From contig QKGH01000388.1 of assembly GCA_003250495.1 (NCBI GenBank), positions 1-47,137 of the forward strand: DNA of 47,137 nucleotides, written 5' to 3'. Position 1 is the first letter of the stretch, and each line of letters begins with the position of its first letter. Positions 1 through 10,488 of the stretch are shown in pieces. This DNA comes from Marinobacterium sp. (GTDB lineage: Bacteria; Pseudomonadota; Gammaproteobacteria; Pseudomonadales; Balneatricaceae). The translations under genes and the position numbers were made by a program. Under the pieces are notes generated by a model. It was not told the DNA's origin, ran no database searches, and worked only from the letters and a program-made list of their open reading frames with translations.

Positions 1-2
1 TG

Positions 3-164
3 CGCATGATCTGCGTGCACGAGCTGGCCCACCTGAAGGAGCTGGAGCACAACAAGGCGTTTTACAACCTGTGCCAGCACATGGAGCCGGACTATTTCCA
101 GCTCGAACTGGATCTGCGCCTGTGGCTGACCCAGCTCGACCTGGCCGGTACTCTTGAAGGTTAA
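3..164 (+). CDS. C-terminal fragment of YgjP-like (DUF45/WLM) zinc metallopeptidase-family protein, truncated by window start
   Basis: Open frame from base 3: RMICVHELAHLKELEHNKAFYNLCQHMEPDYFQLELDLRLWLTQLDLAGTLEG*. Contains HELxHLxxxxHNKxFY and CxHMEPDY, typical of YgjP-like metal-dependent hydrolases. Not in the ORF track because its start lies outside the window. Confidence 0.8.
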   Translation, partial: RMICVHELAHLKELEHNKAFYNLCQHMEPDYFQLELDLRLWLTQLDLAGTLEG

Positions 165-198
165 CCCGTGAAGGTTAACGCGCGCGGTCGGCAGCGCC

Positions 199-3100
199 TC
201 AGCGCTGGCTGACCAGCGCCAGCAACACCTGCACCGGGTGTGGCAGCTGCTGCGCATCCATCCGCTTCACCTGCGAACGGCAGGAGTAACCGGTGGCCAT
301 CAACTGACCGCGGTGGGCCGGATCGTTGACGATCTCGCGCCAGCTCAGGTCGTAGATATCGCGCGAGCGCTGGTAGTTGGCGGTTTCGTGGCCGAAGGTG
401 CCGGCCATACCGCAGCAACCGGCGCTGACCAGCTCCAGTTTTTGTCCCAGCGCCTCGAAGATCGCCTGCCACTGCTTCAACGACGGTGCCGCCGAGGTCT
501 TCTCGGTGCAGTGGGCCAGCAGCTTGTGCACCGGCAGCGGGGCGTCATCGTGCGGCTGCTGCTTTTTCAGCTGTTCCAGGTGCTGGGCCAGCCACTCCTG
601 CACCAGCGCCACCTGCGGCACCTCACCATCGATAAAGTCGGCGTACTCCTGGCGATAGGTCAGCGTCATTGACGGGTCGAGCCCCACCAGCGGCACGCCG
701 CTGGCCTCCAGCGCGCGCAGCATCTCGACGTTACGTCTAGCCGCTTTGCCGAATGCGCCCATGAAACCGTGCACGTGCAGCGGCTTGCCGTTGGGTAGGA
801 ACGGCGCCACGCAGACATAGAAACCGAGGCGGCTGAGCAGATCGATCAGATCCAGTACCAGTTGGGTTTCAAAATAGCTGGTGAAGGCGTCCTGCACGAT
901 CACCACCGCGTTGCGGCGCTGCGCCTCGCTGAGACCGGCGATCAGCGCCGGCGTGGCCCATTCGATGCCGCGCGCGTTCATCCCCTGCTTCAGGCTGTGG
1001 GTGCAGATGGTCGGGCTGTCGACCATGCCGACGAAACGGCGCATCACGGCGCGCAGCAGTGGGTTGCGCATGGCCCAGTTATAGGGCGCCGGGAAGCGCG
1101 CCAGGGCCGGCATCATGAACTCCAGCGCGCCGACCATATAGTCCTTCATCGGGCGCAGGTAGCGGCTGTAGTACAGCTCCAGGAAACGGGCGCGGAAATC
1201 GGGTACGTTGACCTTGATCGGGCACTGGCCGACGCAGGATTTGCACGCCAGGCAGCCCATCATCGCCTCGTGCACCTCGTTGGAGAAGTCGTACTCGCCG
1301 CGCTCGCGCTTGACGGTGTTGACCAGCTTGCGCGGCAGCGACAGCAGCGCCGAGGAGCGGCGCACCTCGCCGGCCTCTTCCACCGGGTTGACGCCGACGT
1401 TGGCCATCAGCCGCAGCCATTCGCGGATCAGCGAGGCGCGCCCCTTCGGCGAGTGCATGCGCTCGCGGGTGCCCTTCCAGCTCGGGCACATCGCATCGTT
1501 GGGGTCGTAGTTGTAGCAGGCGCCGTTGCCGTTACAGTTCATCGCCGAATCGTACTGCTCGCGCACGATGGCGGGGATCTGGCGGTCGTGCTGGCCGCGC
1601 GTCGGCACCGCGTCGATCTTCAGCAGTTCCACACCGTCCAACGCCGGAGTGGCGATCTTGCCCGGGTTCATCTGGTTGCGCGGGTCGAACACGGCCTTGA
1701 TCCGCTGCAGCTGCGGATAGAGCGGGCCGAAAAACGCCGGCGAGTACTCGGAACGTACCCCCTTGCCGTGCTCGCCCCACAGCAGCCCGTGGTACTTCTG
1801 CGTCAGCGCCGCCACACCGTCGGTGATGGTGCGGATCAGGCTCTCCTGCGCCTCGTCCTTCATGTCGATAGCCGGGCGCACATGCAGCACGCCGCAGTCG
1901 ACATGACCGAACATGCCGTAAGCGAGGCCATGACTATCAAGCAGTTGGCGGAACTCCATGATGTAGTCGGCGAGGTTTTCCGGCGGCACGGCGGTGTCCT
2001 CGACGAACGGGATCGGCCGCTTCTGTCCCTTGGCGTTACCGAGCAGCCCTACCGATTTTTTACGCATGCCCCAGATCTTGCCGATCTCGCCGGCACCGAA
2101 CGCCACGGTGTAACCGAAGCTGGCACCGGGGGTGCCGCAGGCGCTGTCCAGGTGGCGGCACAACGCCTCGACCTCAGCGCGCAGCTTGGCTTCATCGTCG
2201 CCGGTGTACTCCACCAGGTTGATGCCGCGGATCTCCGGCTCCCCTTCGCTGTGCGGGAAGTAGCTGGCGACGCTGTCCCAGACGATATCCTCCATCGCCA
2301 GGTTCAGCACCTTGGAATCCACCGTCTCAATCGAGGTCGGGCCCCACTGCATCAGCGCCTGGGCATCGCGCAGCGACGCCTCGAAGCTGTCGTACTTGAT
2401 GTTGACCAGCGCCGAGTGTTTCGGGATCGCCAGCACGTTGAGCTTGGCTTCGGCGATGAACGCCAGCGAGCCCTCCCCGCCGCACAGGATCGAGTTCAGG
2501 TTGAAGCGTCCCTGGGCATCGCGGATATGCGCCAGGTCGTAGCCGGTCAGGCAGCGGTTCAGTTTCGGGAAGGTGCTCTCGATCAGTGCACCGTTGTCGC
2601 GGAACACCGCATCGATGACGCGGTGCGCCTCGCCGATACGGTCGTCGCGCTGCTTGATCTGCTCAAGCTCGACCTCCTCGATCGCCTTGGAGTGCCACAA
2701 CTCGCCGCCGAGCCAGACGCTGGTCAGCTCCAGCACATGGTCGCGGGTCTTGCCGTACATCACCGAGCCCTGACCGCTGGCATCGGTGTTGATCATGCCG
2801 CCGATGGTGGCGCGGTTGCTGGTGGACAGCTCCGGCGCGAAGAACAGCCCGTAGGGTTTCAGCGCCGCGTTCAGCTGGTCCTTGACCACGCCGGCCTGCA
2901 CCCGCACCCAGCGCTCGTCCGGATTGATCTCCAGGATCCGGTTCATATGCTTGGAGATGTCGACGATCAGGCCGTCGGTCAGCGATTGGCCGTTGGTGCC
3001 GGTACCGCCGCCGCGGGCGCTGAGTACGACATCCTTGAACCGCGGCTCCTCGGCCAGCCGGGCGATCCGCACCAGATCCTCGGTGTTGCGCGGGTAGAGC

Positions 3101-3264
3101 ACCCCCTGCGGCAGGATCTGGTAGATGCTGTTGTCGGTGGCGAGTACCACGCGGTTGGCGTAATCGGGGTTCAGGTCGCCCTGGAAGCCGGCGCCCTGCA
3201 GCGCGGCGATGAAATCGAGATAGAGCTGGGCGGTGGTCTGGGTGGCGGAGATAGCTGGAATCAT
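199..3264 (-). CDS. FAD-binding and 4Fe-4S-binding oxidoreductase, YdiJ / D-2-hydroxyglutarate dehydrogenase type
   Basis: About 1020 aa. FAD-linked oxidase N-terminus (SARGGGTGTNGQSLTDG), two Fe-S cysteine motifs (CNGNGACYNYDPNDAMCPSW; CLACKSCVGQCPIKV) and a C-terminal CCG-like region. Start taken at MIPAIS rather than the ORF-track upstream Met. Confidence 0.85.
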   Translation of the reverse strand: MIPAISATQTTAQLYLDFIAALQGAGFQGDLNPDYANRVVLATDNSIYQILPQGVLYPRNTEDLVRIARLAEEPRFKDVVLSARGGGTGTNGQSLTDGLIVDISKHMNRILEINPDERWVRVQAGVVKDQLNAALKPYGLFFAPELSTSNRATIGGMINTDASGQGSVMYGKTRDHVLELTSVWLGGELWHSKAIEEVELEQIKQRDDRIGEAHRVIDAVFRDNGALIESTFPKLNRCLTGYDLAHIRDAQGRFNLNSILCGGEGSLAFIAEAKLNVLAIPKHSALVNIKYDSFEASLRDAQALMQWGPTSIETVDSKVLNLAMEDIVWDSVASYFPHSEGEPEIRGINLVEYTGDDEAKLRAEVEALCRHLDSACGTPGASFGYTVAFGAGEIGKIWGMRKKSVGLLGNAKGQKRPIPFVEDTAVPPENLADYIMEFRQLLDSHGLAYGMFGHVDCGVLHVRPAIDMKDEAQESLIRTITDGVAALTQKYHGLLWGEHGKGVRSEYSPAFFGPLYPQLQRIKAVFDPRNQMNPGKIATPALDGVELLKIDAVPTRGQHDRQIPAIVREQYDSAMNCNGNGACYNYDPNDAMCPSWKGTRERMHSPKGRASLIREWLRLMANVGVNPVEEAGEVRRSSALLSLPRKLVNTVKRERGEYDFSNEVHEAMMGCLACKSCVGQCPIKVNVPDFRARFLELYYSRYLRPMKDYMVGALEFMMPALARFPAPYNWAMRNPLLRAVMRRFVGMVDSPTICTHSLKQGMNARGIEWATPALIAGLSEAQRRNAVVIVQDAFTSYFETQLVLDLIDLLSRLGFYVCVAPFLPNGKPLHVHGFMGAFGKAARRNVEMLRALEASGVPLVGLDPSMTLTYRQEYADFIDGEVPQVALVQEWLAQHLEQLKKQQPHDDAPLPVHKLLAHCTEKTSAAPSLKQWQAIFEALGQKLELVSAGCCGMAGTFGHETANYQRSRDIYDLSWREIVNDPAHRGQLMATGYSCRSQVKRMDAQQLPHPVQVLLALVSQR

Positions 3265-3527
3265 CGGAGTGTCCGTCGCTTGGCGCTGACAGGGGCGGAG
3301 CGGAGCCTGCCAGCCGGTTAAAACCCGGGTATGCGGCGCCATTGCCGCGAATGGCGCCTATGATGCAAAATCGCCATTTATCGTTCAAATGATAAAATAC
3401 GATCAATTAAACATTAATATTTATTAATAAGCCCGGTGCTAAGCGATCCGTCAGGTTCGATATCTGCCGGCAATATTAACCAGTCCAATATGAATGGCCG
3501 ACCACGGCCCAGGATAAAGCGTCCGCC

Positions 3528-4499
3528 ATGAGCACCCCGATCGGTATCCGCCACCTGCAGGCGTTCCAGGAGGTCGCCGCCAGCGGCAGCTTCACCCGCG
3601 CCGCCGAACATCTGCACCTGACCCAGTCCGCGTTGACCGCCACGGTCAAGCAGCTGGAGAGCTGGTGCGGGCTGACGCTGTTCGACCGCACCACCCGGCG
3701 GGTACTGCTCAGCGCCGAGGGGGAGCGCTTCCTGCCGGTGGCCGAGCGCCTCTGTTCCGACTTCGATACCGCGCTGAACGACCTGCGCGCCCGCGCCATG
3801 CTGCAACAGGGACAGGTCAGCGTCGCCGGCTCGCCATCGGTGGTGACCCGCCTGCTGCCCGGCGCCCTGGCCGCGTTCCGCCGCCAGCACCCCGCCATCC
3901 ACGTGCATATCCAGGACGACAGCGCCGGCAGCCTGGAGCAGCGGGTATTGAACAACGAGGTCGATTTCGCCATCGCCGGTAACCATTCGCAGCAACCGGA
4001 ACTGGAGTACCAGCCGCTGCTGCGCGACCGTTACGGCCTGGTGGTACCGGCCGCGCACCGCTGTGCCGCACTGCCCCATACCGACTGGCAGAGCGTCGAT
4101 GGCGGCGAGCTACTGCTGTTGAGCCGCGATACCGGTATCCGGGCGCAGCTGGAGCGCTTCGTCGGCGCCGGCAGCATCGATCTGCCGCTGGAACAGGCCT
4201 CGATGGAGGCGACCAACCCGGCCGGGCTGGCGGCGCTGATCGATGCCGGGCTGGGCGTCTCGGTACTGCCGGCCCTCGCCGCCGATACCCGCTCCTTTGC
4301 CGGGCTCAGCTTCATCCCGCTGCAGAATCCGCGGCTGGAGCGCGAGATCTGCCTGATCAGCCGCCGTGGCCGCGCCCTGAGCCCCGCCGCCGCGACGCTG
4401 CTGGCCACGGTGCAGGCCTACCTGCACCGGGTGAAGCTGCCGGCCTGGGTCGAACCGGTGGCGCTGGGCGGTGCAACTGAAACATCCCCCGCGTCCTGA
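3528..4499 (+). CDS. LysR-family transcriptional regulator
   Basis: N-terminal wHTH HLQAFQEVAASGSFTRAAEHLHLTQSALTATVKQLE followed by a LysR effector domain; divergent from the YdiJ-like gene. Confidence 0.92.
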   Translation: MSTPIGIRHLQAFQEVAASGSFTRAAEHLHLTQSALTATVKQLESWCGLTLFDRTTRRVLLSAEGERFLPVAERLCSDFDTALNDLRARAMLQQGQVSVAGSPSVVTRLLPGALAAFRRQHPAIHVHIQDDSAGSLEQRVLNNEVDFAIAGNHSQQPELEYQPLLRDRYGLVVPAAHRCAALPHTDWQSVDGGELLLLSRDTGIRAQLERFVGAGSIDLPLEQASMEATNPAGLAALIDAGLGVSVLPALAADTRSFAGLSFIPLQNPRLEREICLISRRGRALSPAAATLLATVQAYLHRVKLPAWVEPVALGGATETSPAS

Positions 4500-4501
4500 C
4501 G

Positions 4502-7500
4502 TCAGTCGCGCTCGAAGCTGTAGATCAGGTCACCACCACTACCCTCGGCGCTGGTTTCGGTCTCCAGCGCCAGACGCTTGCTGAGCTGATAGCGCATCAG
4601 GAAGGTGTTGACCGGGTTGACCAGGCCGATGCCGTACTTGATATAGAGATCCGGCGACAGGTATTTGCCGATATAGAAGGAGGTGTCGTCCGCGGTATCG
4701 CCGGAGGCGAAGCCGATCTCGTCCAGGTTCAGCGACTGGGTCAACTTCTCGGTGATCGTGGTGCCCCCCTTGGCGCCGAGCGACAACGCCAGCTTCATCA
4801 GCATCTGCTGCTCGCCGGACGAGGTGCTGTCCGGTGCGCGGCCCAGCAGCAGGTAGGAGAGGATGCTGTTGTCCGGCAGCGCCGGCGATGAGGTCAGCTC
4901 CAGCTTCGGTTTGCGCAGCGTGCCGCTGACCAGCGCCCCGACGCTGACCTCGTCGACCTCGCGACCGACGCGCAGATCCAGCCCCGGATTGCTCAGCGGT
5001 CCGCCGGTGAAGATCACGTTACCGCGGCTGATGTTCAGGTCCTGGCCGTAGAGGCGGTATTGCCCGCTGACCACTCCGACACTGCCGCTGCCGCGGGCCG
5101 GCCCACTGCCCTGCTGCTGCAGGTTCAACGCGCCGGTCAGCAGGCCGTTGAAGCCGAACGCGTCGACCCGCACCGAATCGCCGAGTACCAAGCGCATATC
5201 GACATCCAGCTCGGGGCCCTTCGCGGCCGCCCCGTCACCACCGCTGTCGACCACCAGGTCGGGCGAGGCGCTGACCGCCCCCTGCTCCAGTTTCGGCGCC
5301 TGGATCAGCGCCTGCGGGATCTTCACCTCGCCGCGCACCCGTACCCGCTGCGGCGACAACGCCAGTTGCAGGTCGGGCGATACCAGCAGCTGGACCTCGC
5401 CGGTGTTGGCCGCTTCGAAACGCTCCCCACCCAGGCTCAGTTCGGCGCTCTGCTGCAGCGGCTTGACCCGCCCCTGCAGCGCCAGGGTGCCGCCACCGGA
5501 GCGGGCGCTGCCGGCCAGGATCATCTCGCCCTCATGGGTCGGGTCGTCGCTCAGGTTCAGGTCGATCTGCTCGACGCGGATACCGGCGCCCGGCAGCTCC
5601 AGATCGCCATTTTCGATCGCTAGGCGCCCCCGTATGGCCGGCCGCGCAACGGAGCCGCCCAGGGTCAGGCGCGCACGGGCGGACCCCTGCTGGATCTGCA
5701 GCTGGGGCAGCAGCAACGCCAGCGGCTGCAGCTGTTCGATCTGCGCATCCAGCGCACCGGACAGGCGTTGCGCCCCCCGCAGCTCCTGCACGTTCAGCGA
5801 GCCGTTAAGGGTGCCCTGTAGTGGCGCCAGTTTCAGCTCGAGCTGTGCCTTGGCGCTGTCCTGGTCACCATTCAGCGTCAGCGCACTGCGCTCCAGGTTC
5901 AGTTCCAGATCGGAGTCCGGCAGCGAAAAACGCGCCTCGGGCAGTGCCACACGGAGATCGTAGCGGCTGTTACTGCCCTCCAGGCGATAGCGGGCAGTGG
6001 CATCGAGCTGTCCCTGCAGTTGGGTCGGGTCGGGGATAAAGGGCTCCAGCAGCGTCAGAGACAGCTGGTCGATATTGGCGCGGGCCTCCAGCGTCCTGTC
6101 ACGGCCGTTGCTGTCGTTAACGCTGCCGCTGGCCTCGATACAGGCCGTACCGCCCAGACTCGCGGCCTGCCAGCACAGCGGCTCGACGTTGAAGCGGTCC
6201 TGGTTGGCGGCCAGGGTGGTAGGCGCCTGCAACTGCCATAGCCCGGCCTGGGGGTGGGACAGATCGAAGCGGGTGACCTGCCCCTCCCAGCCCCAGCGCA
6301 GCGGTGTCTGCTGCAGCTCGCTGTGCAGTTGCCCCTGCGCACGCAGATCGAGCTTGCCCAGTTCGCCGGCATCGCCATCGAGCGCGAGCTGTAGCTGCTG
6401 TTGGTTACCGGCGATGCTGAGCCGGGCGCGGTCGATCGCCTGTCCGCCGGCCACAATCGCGCGGGCATCCAGTTGGATATCGGCGTCGCGCTGCCAGAGC
6501 GGATCGAACTGCAACCGCGCGCTCAAGCGCCCCACCTCGGTCTGTGCATAGCGTAAACCGCTCAGGTTCAGCTCGGCATCGATCGCCGGCAGCGCACGCG
6601 CCCCGCTCAGTTCACCCTTGCCGTCGATACGACCGGCGGCATCGGGCAGCAGGCGCGCCAGGTCGGGCACATTGAGCTGCCACTGCAGCGCCAGTTGCTC
6701 GCCGACGCTGCCGTTGGCCGCCAGCTCGGCACGCCCCCACCCCAGCTGCAGCCGATCGATCTGCAGTGCTGTGCCCTGTACCTGGAGCGACCCGCTGCCA
6801 TGTACCGGCTGCCCCTGCAGCGCGCCGCTCAGCGCTGCGATCTGGATTCGGGTATCGAGCTGCTGGTCGATGCTTCCGGCAACGCTCAGCACAGTATTCA
6901 ACTGGCCGCGCAGCTGGGGCCACTGTACCCCGGGCTGGATCTGCTCGGCCTTTAATAGCAGATCCCAGTTCAGCCGGGGCGCCCAGGCCAGGGTGCCGCT
7001 GATGTCGAGCGTACCGCCCAGGGTGTCGGCCTGTAGCGGCTGCAATCGCAGCCCCTGTAGATCGCCCTGCCCCTGTGCTTTGAGCTGTGTGGCCGGAATC
7101 TCCGTACCGGCGAGCCGGGTATCGAGCTGCCAGCGATAGGCATCGAGGCTGCCCTGTACGCTCAGGCTGCCCTGAGGCGAGCGATATGCCGCGCCATCCT
7201 CCGCCGCGGCCGTAAGCGGGTAGTACAGCGATTGCCACTGCAGTGCCAGGTCCAGGGTGCGTTGGCCCAGCGGATCGTCGAGACGGCCGCGGGCGTTCAG
7301 CCGGGTCTGACCCTGTTGCGGTTGCAAGCTCAGCTGCGCGATCTCGATCCGTTGCGGGGATGCGCTCGCCTGCAACTGCAGGCGGGTGTGCTGTAACTGC
7401 GGCAGGTTGGCGTTGGCGTTCAGGGTCAGTTGCGCCGAGCCCAGATCGCCCCGGGCCTCGAGTTGCGCGTCGGGCTGCATATCCGCCAGCTCGGGCGGCA

Positions 7501-8410
7501 GGGTTGGCAACAGCCGCTGCAGATCGACCTCGCTCAACTGCAGCCGCGCCTGCCACTGCAGAGCGTCGCTCAGCGGCTGTTGCAGGGTGGCGTTCAGCTC
7601 CGCCTTCAGCGCCCCGTCGACCTGTTGCTGCAGCGTCAACTGCGCCAGCTCGCCCCACAGCGTACCCTGCAGCGTTGCAGTGCCACGCAGCGCCAACGGC
7701 TCGCTTGTCTCGGCTTTGGCAACGGTATCCTCGCCACTGTCATATTGAACCTCTTGGACAACAGCGGGCAGGCGCAGCGTCCAGGCGCTGCTCAGGTCGA
7801 GCGGATAGTCGCCTCCAAGGCCGGCGCTCCCGGTCAGGTTCAGTTCCGCGTCAGGGGCTTGCAGCTCAAGCCGCCGCAGTTGCAGCTCGCCACCGCTCAG
7901 CCGTGCACTCAGTTGCGCACCACTTAACTGCTGGCTCGGTTCGCCAGTGTCGGCGGGGTACAGGCTGACGCGGTGCAGCTGCAGGACGCGGAGATCGACG
8001 CTCAATGGCAGGGCGATCTGCTCCGGCAGTTGCAATGGCACGTTATCCGCCGCCGGCTGCGACTCACTGCTGGCGGGCAGGTGCAGGTCGCTATCGCCCA
8101 GTTCCAGCCGATCGATCAGCAGTTCGCCCTGCAGCAGGCGACGTGGCTGCCAGCTCAGGGTTAACGCTTCGCTACGCAGCGACAGCTGCTGTTGACGATA
8201 CTCGATGCCCCGCAGGTTCAGCTCGCCCAGCAACGTGCCGGAAACCTGTTCGATACTGAGCTGCCCCGGCACGAATGCCGTCGCGCGCGCGATCAGCCAG
8301 CGGCTGCCGCCCGTCGTCGCCAGCATCCAGCCCGCCGCTGCGAACAGCAACAGCAGCAGGACCAGCAGCGGCAGCAGCAGATATTTGAAGGTCGCTTTGA
8401 ACGGCTGCAT
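4502..8410 (-). CDS. tamB: Translocation and assembly module protein TamB (AsmA-like, DUF490)
   Basis: 1302 aa, single N-terminal TM helix, long repetitive beta-rich body, C-terminal DUF490 region (GVVSGQYRLYGQDLNISRGNVIFTGGPLSNPGLDLRV ... SYLLLGRAPD ... YIGKYLSPDLYIKYGIGL). Overlaps the TamA stop codon. Confidence 0.93.
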   Translation of the reverse strand: MQPFKATFKYLLLPLLVLLLLLFAAAGWMLATTGGSRWLIARATAFVPGQLSIEQVSGTLLGELNLRGIEYRQQQLSLRSEALTLSWQPRRLLQGELLIDRLELGDSDLHLPASSESQPAADNVPLQLPEQIALPLSVDLRVLQLHRVSLYPADTGEPSQQLSGAQLSARLSGGELQLRRLELQAPDAELNLTGSAGLGGDYPLDLSSAWTLRLPAVVQEVQYDSGEDTVAKAETSEPLALRGTATLQGTLWGELAQLTLQQQVDGALKAELNATLQQPLSDALQWQARLQLSEVDLQRLLPTLPPELADMQPDAQLEARGDLGSAQLTLNANANLPQLQHTRLQLQASASPQRIEIAQLSLQPQQGQTRLNARGRLDDPLGQRTLDLALQWQSLYYPLTAAAEDGAAYRSPQGSLSVQGSLDAYRWQLDTRLAGTEIPATQLKAQGQGDLQGLRLQPLQADTLGGTLDISGTLAWAPRLNWDLLLKAEQIQPGVQWPQLRGQLNTVLSVAGSIDQQLDTRIQIAALSGALQGQPVHGSGSLQVQGTALQIDRLQLGWGRAELAANGSVGEQLALQWQLNVPDLARLLPDAAGRIDGKGELSGARALPAIDAELNLSGLRYAQTEVGRLSARLQFDPLWQRDADIQLDARAIVAGGQAIDRARLSIAGNQQQLQLALDGDAGELGKLDLRAQGQLHSELQQTPLRWGWEGQVTRFDLSHPQAGLWQLQAPTTLAANQDRFNVEPLCWQAASLGGTACIEASGSVNDSNGRDRTLEARANIDQLSLTLLEPFIPDPTQLQGQLDATARYRLEGSNSRYDLRVALPEARFSLPDSDLELNLERSALTLNGDQDSAKAQLELKLAPLQGTLNGSLNVQELRGAQRLSGALDAQIEQLQPLALLLPQLQIQQGSARARLTLGGSVARPAIRGRLAIENGDLELPGAGIRVEQIDLNLSDDPTHEGEMILAGSARSGGGTLALQGRVKPLQQSAELSLGGERFEAANTGEVQLLVSPDLQLALSPQRVRVRGEVKIPQALIQAPKLEQGAVSASPDLVVDSGGDGAAAKGPELDVDMRLVLGDSVRVDAFGFNGLLTGALNLQQQGSGPARGSGSVGVVSGQYRLYGQDLNISRGNVIFTGGPLSNPGLDLRVGREVDEVSVGALVSGTLRKPKLELTSSPALPDNSILSYLLLGRAPDSTSSGEQQMLMKLALSLGAKGGTTITEKLTQSLNLDEIGFASGDTADDTSFYIGKYLSPDLYIKYGIGLVNPVNTFLMRYQLSKRLALETETSAEGSGGDLIYSFERD

Positions 8411-10215
8411 CAGAGATCGGGCCCCAGGGTGAAGTGGATACGAAAGCCATCGTCATCGACCGGTTTCGCCAGGTCGACCCGCACCGGGCCGACCGGCGAC
8501 TGCCAGCGGCCGCCGACGCCGGCGCTGCTCTTCAGCGGGGTATCCAGCGAGTCGAACGCGTTGCCGCTGTCCCAGAACAGCGCGGCACGCCAGTCCGGCG
8601 CGACGCGGTAATCGAACTCGACGCTGCCGGCCAGCAGGTAACGGCCGCCGCGCACCTCACCGTCGTTGTCGGTGGGCCCCAGCTCCTTGTAGTCGTAACC
8701 GCGGACGCTGCTGTCGCCGCCGGCGAAGAAGCGCCGGGACGCGGGCATGCGACCGAAATCGCTGGCGGCCGTGGCGCCGACATCGAGCCGGGTCAGCAGC
8801 CGGAAGTCATCGCTCAGGCTATAGACCGCCTTGCCGCTGACCTGTCCCTGCACGAAGCTGGTATCGGACAGCAGCGCCTCCGACGCCGCCGACAGGTCGA
8901 CGCTGACGCGGTAGCCATGCCGGGGATCGAGGCGGTTATCGGTCTCCACCAGCGTCCAGCTCCCCTCCGGAACCAGCAGCAGCGTACTCTCCTCCACGTT
9001 GCCGAAGCGGAAGGTCTCCTGCTCCGCACCGAGGCCCCAGCTCCAGTTCTGGTTGCCGCGCGCCAGCTGTTCCTGCACGCCGACGCTCCAGGTTTCCGAG
9101 TCGGTGCTGTCGCTCTTCTCCTGCTCGTAGGCGGCACGCCCCAGGTAGGTGTCGTTGACCGGATCGGTGCCGGGAATCTCGTAATTCAGCAGCAGGGTGT
9201 TGGTCACCTCGGACAGGCGCAGCAGCGTTTCCATGCGATGACCGCGGTCGTTGACCCAACGCCGGCGCTGGCTGGCACTCATACGTGCACCGGTATCGGT
9301 GCCGTAGCCGGCGCCGAAGCGGTAGGCGTTACGTTGGTTCGGGGTCAGAAACACATCGACCGGGATCTGCTGCTGGGCGTCGGGCTGGTCCCACTGCGGC
9401 TGCACCTCGACGCCGCTGAAATAGCCGCTGTCCACCAGGCCGCGCTGCATCTCGAGCAGCTTGTCGGTGACCACCGGCTGTCCCGGCTCCAGCGTCCGGT
9501 AGCGCTGCAGCAGTGCGTCGCCGACCGGCGCGGCGCTGAAATGCACCTGGCGCAGGCGATAGCGTGGGCCGGTATCGAAGGTCAGGCGGATAGCGGCGCT
9601 GTTGCTTTGTGTATCGACTGCGATACTGGCCTCGGAAAACTGCGCCGTGTAATAGCCCAGCCCCACCGCGCGCTCCAGCAGGTCGGACTTGATCTGCTCG
9701 TAGGCGACCTGGTCGAGCGCAGCGTCCGGTTGCAACGCCGCCTCCTGCTGCCAGCGCTGCAGCTGCGGGTCATCCTTCCCCTCCCCGTGCAGGCTCAGCA
9801 CACTGGTTGCGACCCGTGCGCGGGGCCCGGGGTCGATGCTATAGAGCGCCCGCCAGCCCTGTTCCGTCTGCTCCAGCTGGGTCTCCACACGACTGTTGAA
9901 GTAGCCCAGCGGGTAGAGTCCGGCGTGGACCTCCTGTGCCGCCCGCCGCAGCAGATAGCGGATACGGTTGGCGCTGGGAGCCGCGTCCCGGTCCAGCCGC
10001 AGCAGCGCAAGATGCGCACGTACATTGCGCTCCAACTGGGCATCCAGCTTGTTCTCGTGCTGCCCTTCGATCACGACCTGTATCGCCTCGGTGGCCTGGG
10101 CCCGGGATACCGCTGTGACAGCGCAGCCGACCAGCAGCAGGATGGCCAGGGACAGCTGGCGACGGGGCAGCGCTAAACCGAGACGCGATCCTCTCAACGC
10201 GGTGTACAAAAACAT
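8410..10215 (-). CDS. tamA: Outer membrane translocation module protein TamA (Omp85/BamA family)
   Basis: 601 aa with signal peptide, POTRA-like region and a C-terminal barrel (RRFFAGGDSSVRGYDYKELGP ... GVGGRWQSPVGPVRVDLAKPV); directly upstream of tamB. Confidence 0.92.
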   Translation of the reverse strand: MFLYTALRGSRLGLALPRRQLSLAILLLVGCAVTAVSRAQATEAIQVVIEGQHENKLDAQLERNVRAHLALLRLDRDAAPSANRIRYLLRRAAQEVHAGLYPLGYFNSRVETQLEQTEQGWRALYSIDPGPRARVATSVLSLHGEGKDDPQLQRWQQEAALQPDAALDQVAYEQIKSDLLERAVGLGYYTAQFSEASIAVDTQSNSAAIRLTFDTGPRYRLRQVHFSAAPVGDALLQRYRTLEPGQPVVTDKLLEMQRGLVDSGYFSGVEVQPQWDQPDAQQQIPVDVFLTPNQRNAYRFGAGYGTDTGARMSASQRRRWVNDRGHRMETLLRLSEVTNTLLLNYEIPGTDPVNDTYLGRAAYEQEKSDSTDSETWSVGVQEQLARGNQNWSWGLGAEQETFRFGNVEESTLLLVPEGSWTLVETDNRLDPRHGYRVSVDLSAASEALLSDTSFVQGQVSGKAVYSLSDDFRLLTRLDVGATAASDFGRMPASRRFFAGGDSSVRGYDYKELGPTDNDGEVRGGRYLLAGSVEFDYRVAPDWRAALFWDSGNAFDSLDTPLKSSAGVGGRWQSPVGPVRVDLAKPVDDDGFRIHFTLGPDL

Positions 10216-10488
10216 CGACTATCGCGATCCTTGAGTTGGGGGGTGGGGCGAACAGGCTCGAATGAGGGCATTGTACGGTTCCTTCCGCGCAGAGAAAAAG
10301 CGAGTGGCGGTCACGAACCCCGGCACGCTAACCGATATGTCGCATCGACCTGGTGATCCGCGCTGGCCTCCCTGCCAGCCGGATCCCTCTATAGAGCAGA
10401 TCATAACCCGGTCGGTTCCACCGAATATATGGCGAAAACCTCCCTTCCGGGCACTCGGCGCGCGCCGCACCCGATAAGGCTGGCGGCA

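Noticed and set aside
862-3321. 819-aa plus-strand ORF opposite the YdiJ-like gene
   Set aside because: High-GC shadow ORF; His/Gln/Arg-rich translation with no domain, and the minus strand has a clear enzyme with Fe-S motifs.
8434-10176. 580-aa plus-strand ORF opposite tamA
   Set aside because: Antisense shadow of a confidently recognised gene; no motif in the translation.
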